Shown here one piece after another: positions 41,401 through 48,876 of a stretch of 64,000 nucleotides of DNA. The position numbers and the translations under genes were made by a program. Within the stretch, counting starts at the first letter, position 1, and every line of letters begins with the position of its first letter. This DNA comes from Rhodopseudomonas palustris (GTDB taxonomy: Bacteria; Pseudomonadota; Alphaproteobacteria; Rhizobiales; Xanthobacteraceae): NCBI RefSeq assembly GCF_034479375.1, contig NZ_CP140155.1, positions 496,001-560,000 on the forward strand, read 5' to 3'. Under the pieces are notes generated by a model. The model saw nothing but the letters and a program-made list of their open reading frames with translations, did no database searches and was not told where the DNA came from.

Positions 41401-42801
41401 GCCGCCGTTTCCGTAGCGGTTCACGTGGGCTCTAAGGGCTCGAACGCGTTGCGCTGGGCGTAACGATTGCGGATCGCCGTGGTCTAGGACGACGGTTGGA
41501 TCGATACTGACAACATCGTCAAAAACAGTATCGCGCCAAATCGAAAGCCATGCGGTGATCGGACGCATTGAGGGCTTAACTATTCGCGTGCCCTGCGCTG
41601 TTTCTGCGAATAGCAGACGCTTAATCGATTTGATCGAAACGCCTAGTTTAAGTTGTGCTTCGAGCCGCTTTGCCGCCAAGAACTCCACAACGGATCGATG
41701 GTGGAAGCGAACGCGACCGTAACTTGCGAAGCCGAAAAGAGGTCGCTCCAGTAATGCTCCTCGCGCGTCACGGCTCCAATCTGGTAAGATTTTAGAAACG
41801 TCTAGCGCTGCCTCAGTCGCAAAGACGTCGTCGACTTCGGCGCTATAGCGTAGCGTGAGTTTACGTGTGAGGATTGCCGCCAACGCAATTCGACTGGCTC
41901 CTTCAATCGCGTCGTCTTGCGATAGCTCAGCTAGCTCCTTCCTATCGTGCCGTGGTCTTAATTTTACGGCGATATTGGTTTCAACCTGTTCACGATGCGA
42001 TCGGATGCGATGATGCTCGCGCCAATCTGAGCACAGCTCGACCAAATCTTGCGGTCGTTGGGCGAACTCTTCCGCATCACGTTGGCTTATATCGGCTAGA
42101 AGCGCGTCGGGGTCTAAGACGCCTTGGTGGATCGCGAATTCTCGGATCTGCTCGCGCGACAACGGCATCAGGCCGACATTGCGCCATGCCTTTACGGGGG
42201 AGGCATCGGCGGAGTTGACCTTGCGTCTGTCCGTTACCATGTCGGCGAAGAGTGTCGCCGAGGGGGTGGCCGTGCCCGCTCTCGGTATCGGCAAATACTT
42301 GATGATCAATTCTCGGTCAATCGGCACCGGACGCGTTGTGATAATCACTCTTGCGCGGCCGAGCTGGCCCGTAATGGCCTTGTTAAGTCGGGCCAGCGCC
42401 TGGCCAAAGTTGCCAAGAGTCAGTTTTAGTTCGTCGATAGAATCCAAGAAAAATGTTGCGATTTCGGATTGAGAACGTAGCCATGAGTCGAAGCGTTCTT
42501 CCTCCTCGTGGCTGAGCATGTCTCGGAGAGAACTTCCGGCGAGGGTTGCAAGATCTAGAAAGAAGGCGGGCTCACCCGCTTCCCAGAGCTTGTCCTTCTG
42601 TGTTTGGCATTCGTACGTTTTGCCGGCGCCGGCTTCGGATACGATAAGGATACGCTTTGAATGCAGCAGTTCTTCCCATCCGAAGCTTCCAGACCAACCC
42701 AGCCTGGCTAGGGCGGAGGCTTTCTCGATATCAGCAACATCTTCGTCGGACAGGTCGCGGAATGAACGGGGAATTGTGGTCAAAATACCCACTGAGGCCA
42801 T
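38458..42801 (-). CDS. Large STAND/NACHT-like NTPase with C-terminal PD-(D/E)XK-type nuclease motif
   Basis: The protein has about 1,447 residues from the ATG at 42801 (a TTG 21 bases upstream is also possible). The NTPase core has Walker A 'SEAGAGKT' (55-62), Walker B 'TFFLDSIDE' (116-124) and 'VIITTRP' (152-158), typical of NACHT-like STAND ATPases. A very long helical region (about 250-1,200) resembles HEAT/TPR sensor arrays. Near the C-terminus 'ETDIRF' and 'GTIELKLGD' (Asp about 1328, Glu1343, Lys1345) form a PD-(D/E)XK nuclease pattern. GC content is far below that of its neighbours, pointing to transfer. By architecture it resembles Avs-type antiphage proteins, but with the nuclease at the C-terminus. 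A restriction-linked ATPase is the alternative. Confidence 0.7.
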   Translation of the reverse strand: MASVGILTTIPRSFRDLSDEDVADIEKASALARLGWSGSFGWEELLHSKRILIVSEAGAGKTYECQTQKDKLWEAGEPAFFLDLATLAGSSLRDMLSHEEEERFDSWLRSQSEIATFFLDSIDELKLTLGNFGQALARLNKAITGQLGRARVIITTRPVPIDRELIIKYLPIPRAGTATPSATLFADMVTDRRKVNSADASPVKAWRNVGLMPLSREQIREFAIHQGVLDPDALLADISQRDAEEFAQRPQDLVELCSDWREHHRIRSHREQVETNIAVKLRPRHDRKELAELSQDDAIEGASRIALAAILTRKLTLRYSAEVDDVFATEAALDVSKILPDWSRDARGALLERPLFGFASYGRVRFHHRSVVEFLAAKRLEAQLKLGVSIKSIKRLLFAETAQGTRIVKPSMRPITAWLSIWRDTVFDDVVSIDPTVVLDHGDPQSLRPAQRVRALRAHVNRYGNGGWRGLHTPRIQVNRFVCTELAEAIKSLWAEGIENPEVTDLLLQIIEAGKLNECTDLAHDVAMDPARPDHQRSVAIDALVEWDDPRLEALSRSVTNDSALWPDKIARQAILRLLPTHMPVDRLSQILRRVKEGRRGVGDLTYWLPRRIETTPLLPNYLDNLRQALSDLVVEQLAWDNDHFPHLRTKRPDLVTPLIATCCRQASDGVRTAPWIAASLLAIRISNDDYSEKDALAKLRQAIASLPADAREAAFWEEDALLQELHRSDDTWHRAFDLSQGGGLALNDETDAAWIRKRLSASNEPLEHREMMLWIALRLLDHTVDRQQLLTTLKPLVADAPSLTAAIDGLSKPQNGKKELRRMEKASAKRKKQTELRATKAHASWVTFWREIVRDPNAVFAPDRAENTAWHLWQAVERSGRKSRASGWDRQFIEEQFGKSVADHLRETMMAAWRNDRPTLRSERPEAERNTFLIRWQFGLAGIYAEAEDANWAKRLTEQEAELACRYAPIELNGFPSWLASLAVEHPTAVDRVQGGELSFSLREATNGNSSSTILQNIDHAPAIIAALFIPRIRAWLAGEFSIHITNSTPEHELRQAIAILIRMGNDDDRNYIVSTSKAHLSDGIDTPFAYAWLPALLYLEPSAGIQTLEMSLEECIASQDGLGVQLFGRLFKNDYGGIGIDLRAPGFTPPLLLRLLRLAYRHVRVDDDVHHEGSFSPGVRDNAQSARNAILSAIFATTGPEGWAVKVEMAGDPLFKHIKDRTTAIATQRAAEDADSTTMTEAEFCVLDKTGEAPPLTREEMFSLMRDRLEDIDDLLLQDVSPRELWATIADERVMRRELARVLREGGKGIYTIDQEAVTADEKETDIRFRSAGSSQQGTIELKLGDRRPGTDLFDTLRNQLLMKYMAADDCRAGCLVVTISTDRKWEHPKTGTALTFEELMMVLSEEASRISQELGGAAKLMAKGIDLRPRLTTEQKANRRSSMK

Positions 42802-43038
42802 CCAAGTTGGTTTCAGAATCAATATGCGTGATCATACCGAAGTTGGTGGGGAGGACGCTATGACGGCCCCCTCGGAGTGCCACGTCGAGACGTCAGTCTT
42901 CGAAATGAAAGCTGGACTCGCAACTGTCCTACAAATCCACCGAAATCGGTGTGGCTGTGCGTGTCGCTCTTTCGGTGCGTCAACGAGCAGCGTTAACTGG
43001 GCTCAGGTACGGCCTCAACGGCTTGGTATGATCGCAGC

Positions 43039-43305
43039 ATGGTGACAGGTCCTCCCTACCTCGCCCGGCGCCCCATCCGCGGCTTCACTCCCGAGGCCCT
43101 TGCCCACACAAGGCATCGTTACGAAGACACCGATGAACCGCAGGACTCGATCGCTGTCGATCTGGGCATTCACAGCCGGACCCTGGATCGGCTCGTCCAA
43201 CAGCAGGGCGGGAAGCTGCGCAAGGACCGGGCGCTGCGCGAGCTGCCGCAGGCGCTGAAGCTGGAGATGGCCGCCAGGGAAGCGGCGGGCCGCGCAACAT
43301 TCTAG
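43039..43305 (+). CDS. Truncated terminase-small-like protein (single HTH repeat)
   Basis: The protein has 88 residues. It closely matches the second helix-turn-helix repeat and following linker of the protein at 43377-44270 ('IRGFTPEALAHTRHRYEDTD', 'SIAVDLGIHSRTLDRLV', 'KLRKDRALRELPQALKLEMA') and then stops. The C-terminal portion that would contact the large terminase is missing. It is either a gene fragment left by recombination or a small DNA-binding protein that could compete with the full-length subunit. The start codon and a short leader appear intact. Confidence 0.55.
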   Translation: MVTGPPYLARRPIRGFTPEALAHTRHRYEDTDEPQDSIAVDLGIHSRTLDRLVQQQGGKLRKDRALRELPQALKLEMAAREAAGRATF

Positions 43306-43376
43306 GCTGATGCCTGGCATCTGCCAATGCGATCGGGCGGTCGGGCTGTGATCCGGGCCGTCGAGGTGAACGCGCC

Positions 43377-44270
43377 ATGACTGATGATTCGCCGGGCCGT
43401 CGTCTTCCCCGTGACTTCACGCCGGAAGCCATCGCGCTGACCAGGCAGCGCTTTGAGACCACCGACGACCCGCTGCAGGCAATCGCCGCCGATCTCGGCA
43501 TCAGCCGACGGACGCTCGGCAAATTGGCCGAGCGCGAAGGCTGGGTGACGCGGGCGAGCCGGCCGCGGTTCGCCCCGATCACGCGTCCGGCGATCCAGCG
43601 CGCCCGCGGCTTTACGCCCGAGGCGGTCGCGCATGCGCGACGGCGCTACGAGGAGACCGACGAGTCGATGGATCGCATCGCCGCCGATCTCGGCGTGCAC
43701 CGGATGACGCTCGACCGGCTGGCCAAGACCGAAGGCTGGCAATTGCGGAAGGACCGGCCGCCGCGCGATCTGCCGGTGGCGCTGCAGCTCAACCTGGCTG
43801 CGGCCGAGATATTGCAGGCGGCGCGGGCCGCCGGTAAGCCGCCCTTGCAACCGATGCCGGAACCGGCCGAGGTCGATCGAGCCATGACCGATGCGTCTCT
43901 GGCCGAGTTTGAGTCCGCTGAGGCCGAGCCGGTAGCGGCGTCGCTGGCGCTCCGGTTGGAGGCTGCGGTGGACCGAGAGCTGCGCAAGGTCGAGAATCTG
44001 CGCGAGGATGCCGTGCTCGGCGGCAGCCGTGCGACCGAGGCCGAGCGCATCGCCCGGACGCTGGCTGCGCTGACGCAGACCCTGTTCAAGGTTCGCCAGC
44101 TGCGCGAGCCGGGAGGCGTGAACGCCGATGCCGATGAAGACCTCCCCGCCGATGCCGATGAATTCCGTCGTCAGCTTGCGCACCGCATTGAGGCGCTTGT
44201 CCGATGCCGGGATGACGGACGCGTTCCTGCGGCAGGCGGGGACGCGGACGCTGGCGCGGCTGCAGCATGA
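43377..44270 (+). CDS. GTA g1-like terminase small subunit, copy 2
   Basis: The protein has 297 residues. Two tandem helix-turn-helix repeats of about 55 residues open the protein ('FTPEAIALTRQRFETTDDPL' with 'IAADLGISRRTLGKLAEREG', and 'FTPEAVAHARRRYEETDESM' with 'IAADLGVHRMTLDRLAKTEG'). The C-terminal half ('LEAAVDRELRKVENLRED', 'TEAERIARTLAALTQTLFKV', 'DADEFRRQLAHRIEALV') aligns with the C-terminus of the g1-like protein at 26394. It would recognise DNA for packaging and pass it to the large subunit. It overlaps the downstream terminase gene by 143 bases. Confidence 0.8.
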   Translation: MTDDSPGRRLPRDFTPEAIALTRQRFETTDDPLQAIAADLGISRRTLGKLAEREGWVTRASRPRFAPITRPAIQRARGFTPEAVAHARRRYEETDESMDRIAADLGVHRMTLDRLAKTEGWQLRKDRPPRDLPVALQLNLAAAEILQAARAAGKPPLQPMPEPAEVDRAMTDASLAEFESAEAEPVAASLALRLEAAVDRELRKVENLREDAVLGGSRATEAERIARTLAALTQTLFKVRQLREPGGVNADADEDLPADADEFRRQLAHRIEALVRCRDDGRVPAAGGDADAGAAAA

Positions 44271-45507
44271 TTTCGCGACCTTCGCGCATCCGCATCAGGA
44301 GCATGGCGAGGTTGGCAACAATGGCGGGCCGTGGACGACCTGGCTGCTGCTCGGCGGCCGCGGCGCCGGCAAGACGCGGACCGGCGCCGAATGGGTGCGG
44401 GCGCTGGCGCATGGTACGCCGCCTTATGCCGAGCGGCCGCATCGCCGGATCGCGCTGATCGGCGAAAGCTGGCAGGACGCCCGCGAGGTGATGGTGGAGG
44501 GCGAGTCCGGCCTGCTGCGCTGTTCGCCGCGCGCCGAGCGGCCGGAGTGGATCGCGTCGCGGCGGCGGCTGGAATGGCGCAATGGCGCGGTCGGGCAGGT
44601 GTTCTCCGCCGACGATCCGGAAAGCCTGCGGGGGCCGCAATTCGACGCCGCGTGGTGCGACGAACTGGCGAAATGGCGCTACGCCGAGGCCTGCTTCGAT
44701 ACGCTGCAATTCGGGCTGCGGCTGGGCCTGCAGCCGCGCCAACTGGTCACCACGACGCCGCGGCCGCTGCCGCTGATCAAGCGGCTGTTGACCGATCCGC
44801 GCACGCGGGTGACGCGCGCGCCGACCAAGGCGAATGCCGATCATCTGTCGCCGGCGTTTCTCGATGCCGTGGTCGGCCGCTATGCCGGCACCCGGATGGG
44901 GCGGCAGGAACTCGACGGCGACCTGATCGAGGACCGCGCCGATGCGCTGTGGTCGCGGGCGCTGATCGAAACCTGCCGCGTCGCGCAGCCGCCGGGGCTG
45001 GCGCGCGTGGTGGTGGCGATCGACCCGCCGGGGACGTCGAAGGTCGGCGCGGATGCCTGCGGCATCGTCGCCGTCGGCCGCAGCGACAGCGGCGCTTACT
45101 ACGTGCTGGAAGACGCCTCCGCCGCAGGGTTGTCGCCGGCCGCCTGGGCGGCGAAGGCGGTGGCGCTGTATCACCGGCTCGACGCCGACACGCTGATCGC
45201 CGAAGTCAACATGGGCGGCGAGATGGTGCGCGCGGTGCTGCGCGAGACCGACGGGGCGGTGCCGCTGAAGGAAGTCCGCGCCAGCCGCGGCAAATATGTG
45301 CGCGCCGAGCCGGTCGCGGCGCTGTACGAGCAGGGCAAGGTCAAGCATGTCGGCTGCTTCCCGCTGCTCGAAGACGAAATGTGCGACTTCGGCATCGACG
45401 GCCTCTCGTCGGGCCGCTCACCGGACCGGCTCGACGCGCTGGTGTGGGCGATCACCGGGCTGATGAACGGCCGCAATGCCGGCGGGCCGCGGATCAGGCA
45501 GTTGTGA
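44128..45507 (+). CDS. GTA g2-like terminase large subunit, copy 2
   Basis: The protein has 459 residues. Walker A is 'GGRGAGKT' (76-83) and the Walker B-type segment is 'AAWCDELAKWR'. Nuclease-domain motifs are 'VVAIDPPGTSKVG' and 'AEVNMGGEMVRAVL'. It is a paralogue of the terminase at 27238, roughly 60-65% identical in the aligned core by eye, and looks complete. An internal ATG at 44158 is an alternative start. No portal follows. The next conserved GTA gene is the g6-like connector at 47381, after three unrelated small genes. Possible explanations are cluster duplication, replacement by a second GTA lineage, or a motor with a different DNA preference. Confidence 0.93.
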   Translation: MPMKTSPPMPMNSVVSLRTALRRLSDAGMTDAFLRQAGTRTLARLQHDFATFAHPHQEHGEVGNNGGPWTTWLLLGGRGAGKTRTGAEWVRALAHGTPPYAERPHRRIALIGESWQDAREVMVEGESGLLRCSPRAERPEWIASRRRLEWRNGAVGQVFSADDPESLRGPQFDAAWCDELAKWRYAEACFDTLQFGLRLGLQPRQLVTTTPRPLPLIKRLLTDPRTRVTRAPTKANADHLSPAFLDAVVGRYAGTRMGRQELDGDLIEDRADALWSRALIETCRVAQPPGLARVVVAIDPPGTSKVGADACGIVAVGRSDSGAYYVLEDASAAGLSPAAWAAKAVALYHRLDADTLIAEVNMGGEMVRAVLRETDGAVPLKEVRASRGKYVRAEPVAALYEQGKVKHVGCFPLLEDEMCDFGIDGLSSGRSPDRLDALVWAITGLMNGRNAGGPRIRQL

Positions 45508-45578
45508 GGGAAGGGTAGTCGTATAGGATGGGTCGCGCGCGCCGCATCATCGCGGTGGGGCCCGTGGTGAGGCGAGTC

Positions 45579-45614
45579 GGTGGGTTACGCGCTGCGCGCT
45601 AACCCACCCTACGG
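45579..45614. repeat. Short palindromic repeat
   Basis: 'GGTGGGTTACGCGC' pairs with 'GCGCGCTAACCCACC', a common REP-like hairpin in this bacterial group. No T-run follows. Confidence 0.6.
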
Positions 45615-45692
45615 GGAAGTGGGGAGACGGCGGCTCGCTGCGGGGTGGAACGATTGCGGGCGGCGGGATTTGCCGCAGCGAGGGAAAACCGG

Positions 45693-45941
45693 ATGAAGCG
45701 AACGATCACACTGTCCGTCGCCTGTGCGGCGCTCGCGCTGGTCGCGATCGATAGCGCCCCGGCCTTTGCGCGGGGCGCGGCGGCGAGCATCATGGATTCG
45801 CCGGGCTATCAGCGGCGGCTGAAGGAATCCCGCGAGCAACTGCAGCAGCCCTATACGACGCCGCCGGCGGTGTATCCGCGGCAGCGGGTCGACACGCCGC
45901 GCAAGGCCAGGCCGCACAGCACGCGCAAGCCGCTGCGCTGA
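45693..45941 (+). CDS. Small secreted hypothetical protein
   Basis: The protein has 82 residues from the ATG at 45693 with an AGGGA site about 10 bases upstream. A signal peptide (about 1-26, ending 'AFA') precedes a short basic, Pro/Gln-rich mature part ('SPGYQRRLKESREQLQQ') without cysteines. No family was recognised. It lies between terminase copy 2 and the connector genes, yet its features are those of an ordinary periplasmic protein. Confidence 0.6.
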   Translation: MKRTITLSVACAALALVAIDSAPAFARGAAASIMDSPGYQRRLKESREQLQQPYTTPPAVYPRQRVDTPRKARPHSTRKPLR

Positions 45942-45969
45942 GCGCGCGGGCGACCCGATCGCCCGTGGC

Positions 45970-46287
45970 TCAGCAGTAGCCGTACCAGCCACAGGCGTAG
46001 GGCAGGCGGCCCCAGATCGCGCTCGCCGGCGTGCCGTAATAGTTGAAGTAGTGATAGGAATTCGGCTTGCCGTAATAGCCGTTGACCAGCGGCGGGATGT
46101 CGACCTCGGGCGCGTAGACCGGCGAGGCGCTGATGACGTCGCGCGGCGGCGGCACCATTGCGACGATGCGGCCGCGCGGCTCGGGCTCGGCGAAGATGCG
46201 GCCGATCCTGCTGTGCGCGGGCAGGTCTGCCGCGGCGGCTGGTGCCGCGGCGGCGAGGGCGATCAGCAGGACGGCGAGGCGCGGCAT
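45970..46287 (-). CDS. Small secreted Tyr/Gly-rich protein
   Basis: The protein has 105 residues from the ATG at 46287, which has a GGAG site; a longer frame starts at 46335. A signal peptide (about 1-20) is followed by 'RIGRIFAEPEPRGRIVAMVPPP' in segments, then an aromatic end ('NGYYGKPNSYHYFNYYG' and 'PYACGWYGYC'). Similar short Tyr-rich secreted proteins occur in Bradyrhizobium-type genomes with no known role. It is transcribed against the GTA genes. Confidence 0.6.
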   Translation of the reverse strand: MPRLAVLLIALAAAAPAAAADLPAHSRIGRIFAEPEPRGRIVAMVPPPRDVISASPVYAPEVDIPPLVNGYYGKPNSYHYFNYYGTPASAIWGRLPYACGWYGYC

Positions 46288-46390
46288 GGCGGGGCTCCGG
46301 ATCAGGGCCGCAGGGTGGCGCATTATGGTTAACAAAGATTAAGGATCTGGCGGCCGATCGGCGGCGAGAGGGCTTGCTGCAACAGGTTCG

Positions 46391-46530
46391 GCCTCATGGT
46401 GAGGAGGCCGCGGAGCGGCCGTCTCGAACCATGAGCGTGTCGCGTGCTGCGCCGCCGCCGGTGTGCGCGGCCATCCTTCGAGACGCCCGGCTTCGCCCGG
46501 CGGGCAAAGCCTGGCTCCTCAGGATGAGGG
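46391..46530. repeat. Dispersed intergenic repeat, family A copy 3
   Basis: It has the same orientation and blocks as 2071-2187 ('CCTCATGGTGAGGAGGC', 'CGTCTCGAACCATG', 'ATCCTTCGAGACGCCCGGCT', 'CTCCTCAGGATGAGG') with an enlarged middle. Confidence 0.85.
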
Positions 46531-46551
46531 AAAACCGCGCTGAGAGCCTGA

Positions 46552-47319
46552 TTACTTCGCCAGCGTCGAACCCCAGCTACGCGCCGTGGTCTCGATCCAG
46601 TCGCGATACAGCGTCAAGGGCGTGACGCCGGTGAGGCCGCCGCAGCCGCTCGCGTTGTTCGCGCCGGTCGACCACGACACCACGCCGATCACCAATGCGC
46701 GGCCGTCCTGCTGCTGCAGCGCCGGGCCGCCGGAATCGCCGGTGCAGGCGCCCTGGCCGTCGCGGGTGTTGTTGGTCATCGGATCGACCAGGCGGATCTG
46801 CAGCCGGCCGGGGCGGCCGGTGGCGATCAGTTCGGCGCTACGCGCCGTGCCGCCGCTCTTGCCGTCGCCGCGCTGCGCCACGCCGATGCCGGCGACGGTG
46901 AAGCGCTGCCCGGCTTGCAGCGGATCGCCCGGCGCGCCGAACGGCAGCGGCGTCTTGCCGGATAGCGGAGCCGTGAGCTGCAGCAGCGCGACGTCGGCGG
47001 TGGCGCGGTTGGCCTGGATCGCGCGCTGGTCGAAGCGCGGGTGCGCAGCGAGGCGGCGGATGTCGCGGAGCTGCGGCTGCCCCTGCGCGTCGCGTTGCAC
47101 GACCTTGTAGTCCGCGCCGGGCGCGACGCAATGCGCGGCGCTCAGCACCAGATCGGGCGCGATCAGCGCGCCGGAACAGAAATTGCCGCGCGAGCCGACG
47201 ATGGTGACGAGCGCGCGGCCGAGTCCGTCGGTCGCGTCGCGCGCGCCGCCGACCATCGCGGAAGCGGGAGCGGCGACCGCGGCGGCGAAGAGCAGAGCGA
47301 GTGTGGAGCGGCGGAGCAT
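46552..47319 (-). CDS. Secreted trypsin-like (S1) serine protease
   Basis: The protein has 255 residues from the ATG at 47319, giving a signal peptide (about 1-20, ending 'ASA'). The catalytic triad is visible: His in 'VLSAAHCVAPG', Asp in 'ATADVALLQLTAPL' and Ser in 'GACTGDSGGPALQQ'. Disulfide cysteines are at the usual places ('NFCSGALIAPDL', 'SGCGGLTGV'). The mature N-terminus 'MVGGARDA' resembles the trypsin Ile/Val-Val-Gly-Gly activation end. It is a periplasmic or exported protease. It lies on the minus strand between terminase copy 2 and the connector genes, which is foreign to known GTA layouts. Confidence 0.9.
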   Translation of the reverse strand: MLRRSTLALLFAAAVAAPASAMVGGARDATDGLGRALVTIVGSRGNFCSGALIAPDLVLSAAHCVAPGADYKVVQRDAQGQPQLRDIRRLAAHPRFDQRAIQANRATADVALLQLTAPLSGKTPLPFGAPGDPLQAGQRFTVAGIGVAQRGDGKSGGTARSAELIATGRPGRLQIRLVDPMTNNTRDGQGACTGDSGGPALQQQDGRALVIGVVSWSTGANNASGCGGLTGVTPLTLYRDWIETTARSWGSTLAK

Positions 47320-47380
47320 GGCGAGGTTTGAGCCTCGCCGCCGCCGCGCTGTCAACCCGAACATGGCGGAGGGATGAGCA

Positions 47381-47950
47381 ATGTCGGCGATTTTGCTGGC
47401 GGGGCCGGTGGTGGAGCCGTGGACGCTCGCCGAGTTGAAGGCGTTCCTGCGCCTCGATCACGACGACGACGATTCGGTGATCGCGTCGCTGCAGGCCGCG
47501 GCGCGCGCGCAGATCGAGGCGATGACGCGGCGCGCGCTGCTTTTGCAGAGCTGGCGGATCACGCGCGACGCCTGGCCGCGCGACGGCCGCATTGCGCTGC
47601 GGATCGGGCCGCTGCGGGCGCTGCTCGCGGCGCGGGTGCTCGACGCGCAGGGCACGGCGCATCCGATCGACGTCGAGAACTTCGTGGTCGATACGTCCGA
47701 CGGCGTGATCGCCGCGCCTGTGTGGTCGCTGCGGGAGCCGGGGCGCAGCGCCGGCGGCATCGTGCTCGACGTCGAGCTCGGCTACGGCACGCACGCCTCG
47801 GACGTGCCGGAACTGCTGCGCCACGCGGTGCGGACGCTGGCGGCGCATTGGTACGACAATCGCGGCATGGCGGCGATCGGCGGCAGCGTGGCGATGCTGC
47901 CGGGCAGCGTCGCGGCGATGATCGCGAGCTTCCGGGTGCCGGCGCTGTGA
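47381..47950 (+). CDS. GTA g6-like head-tail connector protein
   Basis: The protein has 189 residues. The N-terminal segment 'PVVEPWTLAELKAFLRLDHDD' and 'IASLQAAARAQIEAMTRRALL' is characteristic of phage gp6-type connector proteins of the HK97 group. A beta-rich centre and 'VPELLRHAVRTLAAHWYDNR' follow. It binds the portal and forms the first ring of the neck. It overlaps the next gene (GTGA). Confidence 0.88.
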   Translation: MSAILLAGPVVEPWTLAELKAFLRLDHDDDDSVIASLQAAARAQIEAMTRRALLLQSWRITRDAWPRDGRIALRIGPLRALLAARVLDAQGTAHPIDVENFVVDTSDGVIAAPVWSLREPGRSAGGIVLDVELGYGTHASDVPELLRHAVRTLAAHWYDNRGMAAIGGSVAMLPGSVAAMIASFRVPAL

Positions 47951-48267
47951 TCGATCCGGGCCGACTGAACACGCGGCTGACGCTGCAGGCGCCGGTCGAG
48001 AGTGACGACGGGCAGGGCGGCGTGGTCCGCAGCTACGCGCCGCAAGCCGTGGTGTGGGCGCGGGTCGTTCAGCACGCGGCGCGCGAGGGCGTCGATGCCG
48101 ATGCCGACCGAGCGATGCTGCGCGTGGCGATCACGCTGCGCGGCGGCGTCGCGCTGACGCGGGCGCATCGGTTGATCGATGGCGCGCGGATCTATCGCAT
48201 CGTGTCGTGGCGCAAACGCGACGCCGGCACCTGGCTCGAGATCGATGCCGAGACGCGGCTGGGTTGA
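47947..48267 (+). CDS. GTA g7-like head-tail adaptor
   Basis: The protein has 106 residues. It starts at a GTG overlapping the g6-like stop; the frame is open much further upstream, but homologous head-tail adaptors begin at 'IDPGRLNTRLTLQ'. Features are 'SYAPQAVVWARVVQH', 'LRVAITLRGGVALTRAHRLI' and 'RIYRIVSWRKRDAGTWLEI', typical of the SPP1 gp16 / HK97 gp10 joining family that seals the neck after packaging. A GC-rich repeat separates it from the g8-like gene. Confidence 0.88.
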   Translation: MIDPGRLNTRLTLQAPVESDDGQGGVVRSYAPQAVVWARVVQHAAREGVDADADRAMLRVAITLRGGVALTRAHRLIDGARIYRIVSWRKRDAGTWLEIDAETRLG

Positions 48268-48270
48268 GTT

Positions 48271-48407
48271 TCCCCTCCCCCTTGCGGGGAGGGTGGCCGG
48301 CCGTAAGGCCGGTCGGGTGGGGGTGGGCCACGCGCTCAGTGCTCGTTGCACCCCCACCCCGGCCTCCGCTTCGCTCGGCCGACCCTCCCCGCAAGGGGGA
48401 GGGGAGC
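48271..48407. repeat. GC-rich inverted repeat between g7- and g8-like genes
   Basis: Outer arms 'CCCCTCCCCCTTGCGGGGAG' and the complement near 48382-48405 flank 'GGTCGGGTGGGGGTGGG' and 'CACCCCCACCCC'. It belongs to the same family as the elements at 32525, 49310 and 50477. Confidence 0.8.
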
Positions 48408-48452
48408 CGGACACGCTTCATCCTTTCTCACAGCATCAAGCAGGTCTTCGCC

Positions 48453-48863
48453 ATGCCCACCGCACCCGTGGCGCTGCGCGCTGCGATCCATCAGGCGCTT
48501 AGTTCGAACAGCGGACTACTCGCCGCGCTCGGCGGCGCGCGGGTCTATGACGAGCCGCCGCGCGACGCGGCGTTGCCTTATGTCACGCTCGGCGAGGCGC
48601 GGATCAGCGATGCTTCCGCCGACGATTCGCCGATGCAGGAGCATCAGCTCACGCTGCACGCCTGGTCGCGGCAGGGCGGGCATAGAGAGGCGCATGTCAT
48701 CACCGGCGCGCTGCTGCAGGCGCTCGACGACGCGCCGCTGCAGCCCGCCGGCCACCGCCTGGTCAATCTGCGCTTCGCGCTCGCCGATATCCGCCGCGAG
48801 CCCGACGGCCGCACCTATCACGCATTGGTGCGGTTCCGCGCCGTCACCGAACCGAACAATTAG
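48453..48863 (+). CDS. GTA g8-like tail completion protein (DUF3168)
   Basis: The protein has 136 residues. DUF3168 features are 'ALRAAIHQALSSNSGLLAAL', 'RVYDEPPRDAALPYVTLGEA' and 'HQLTLHAWSRQGGHREA', followed by 'RLVNLRFALADIRREPDG'. It corresponds to the tail terminator/completion protein that caps the tail tube at the neck. Confidence 0.88.
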   Translation: MPTAPVALRAAIHQALSSNSGLLAALGGARVYDEPPRDAALPYVTLGEARISDASADDSPMQEHQLTLHAWSRQGGHREAHVITGALLQALDDAPLQPAGHRLVNLRFALADIRREPDGRTYHALVRFRAVTEPNN

Positions 48864-48876
48864 CAAGGAGACGCGC

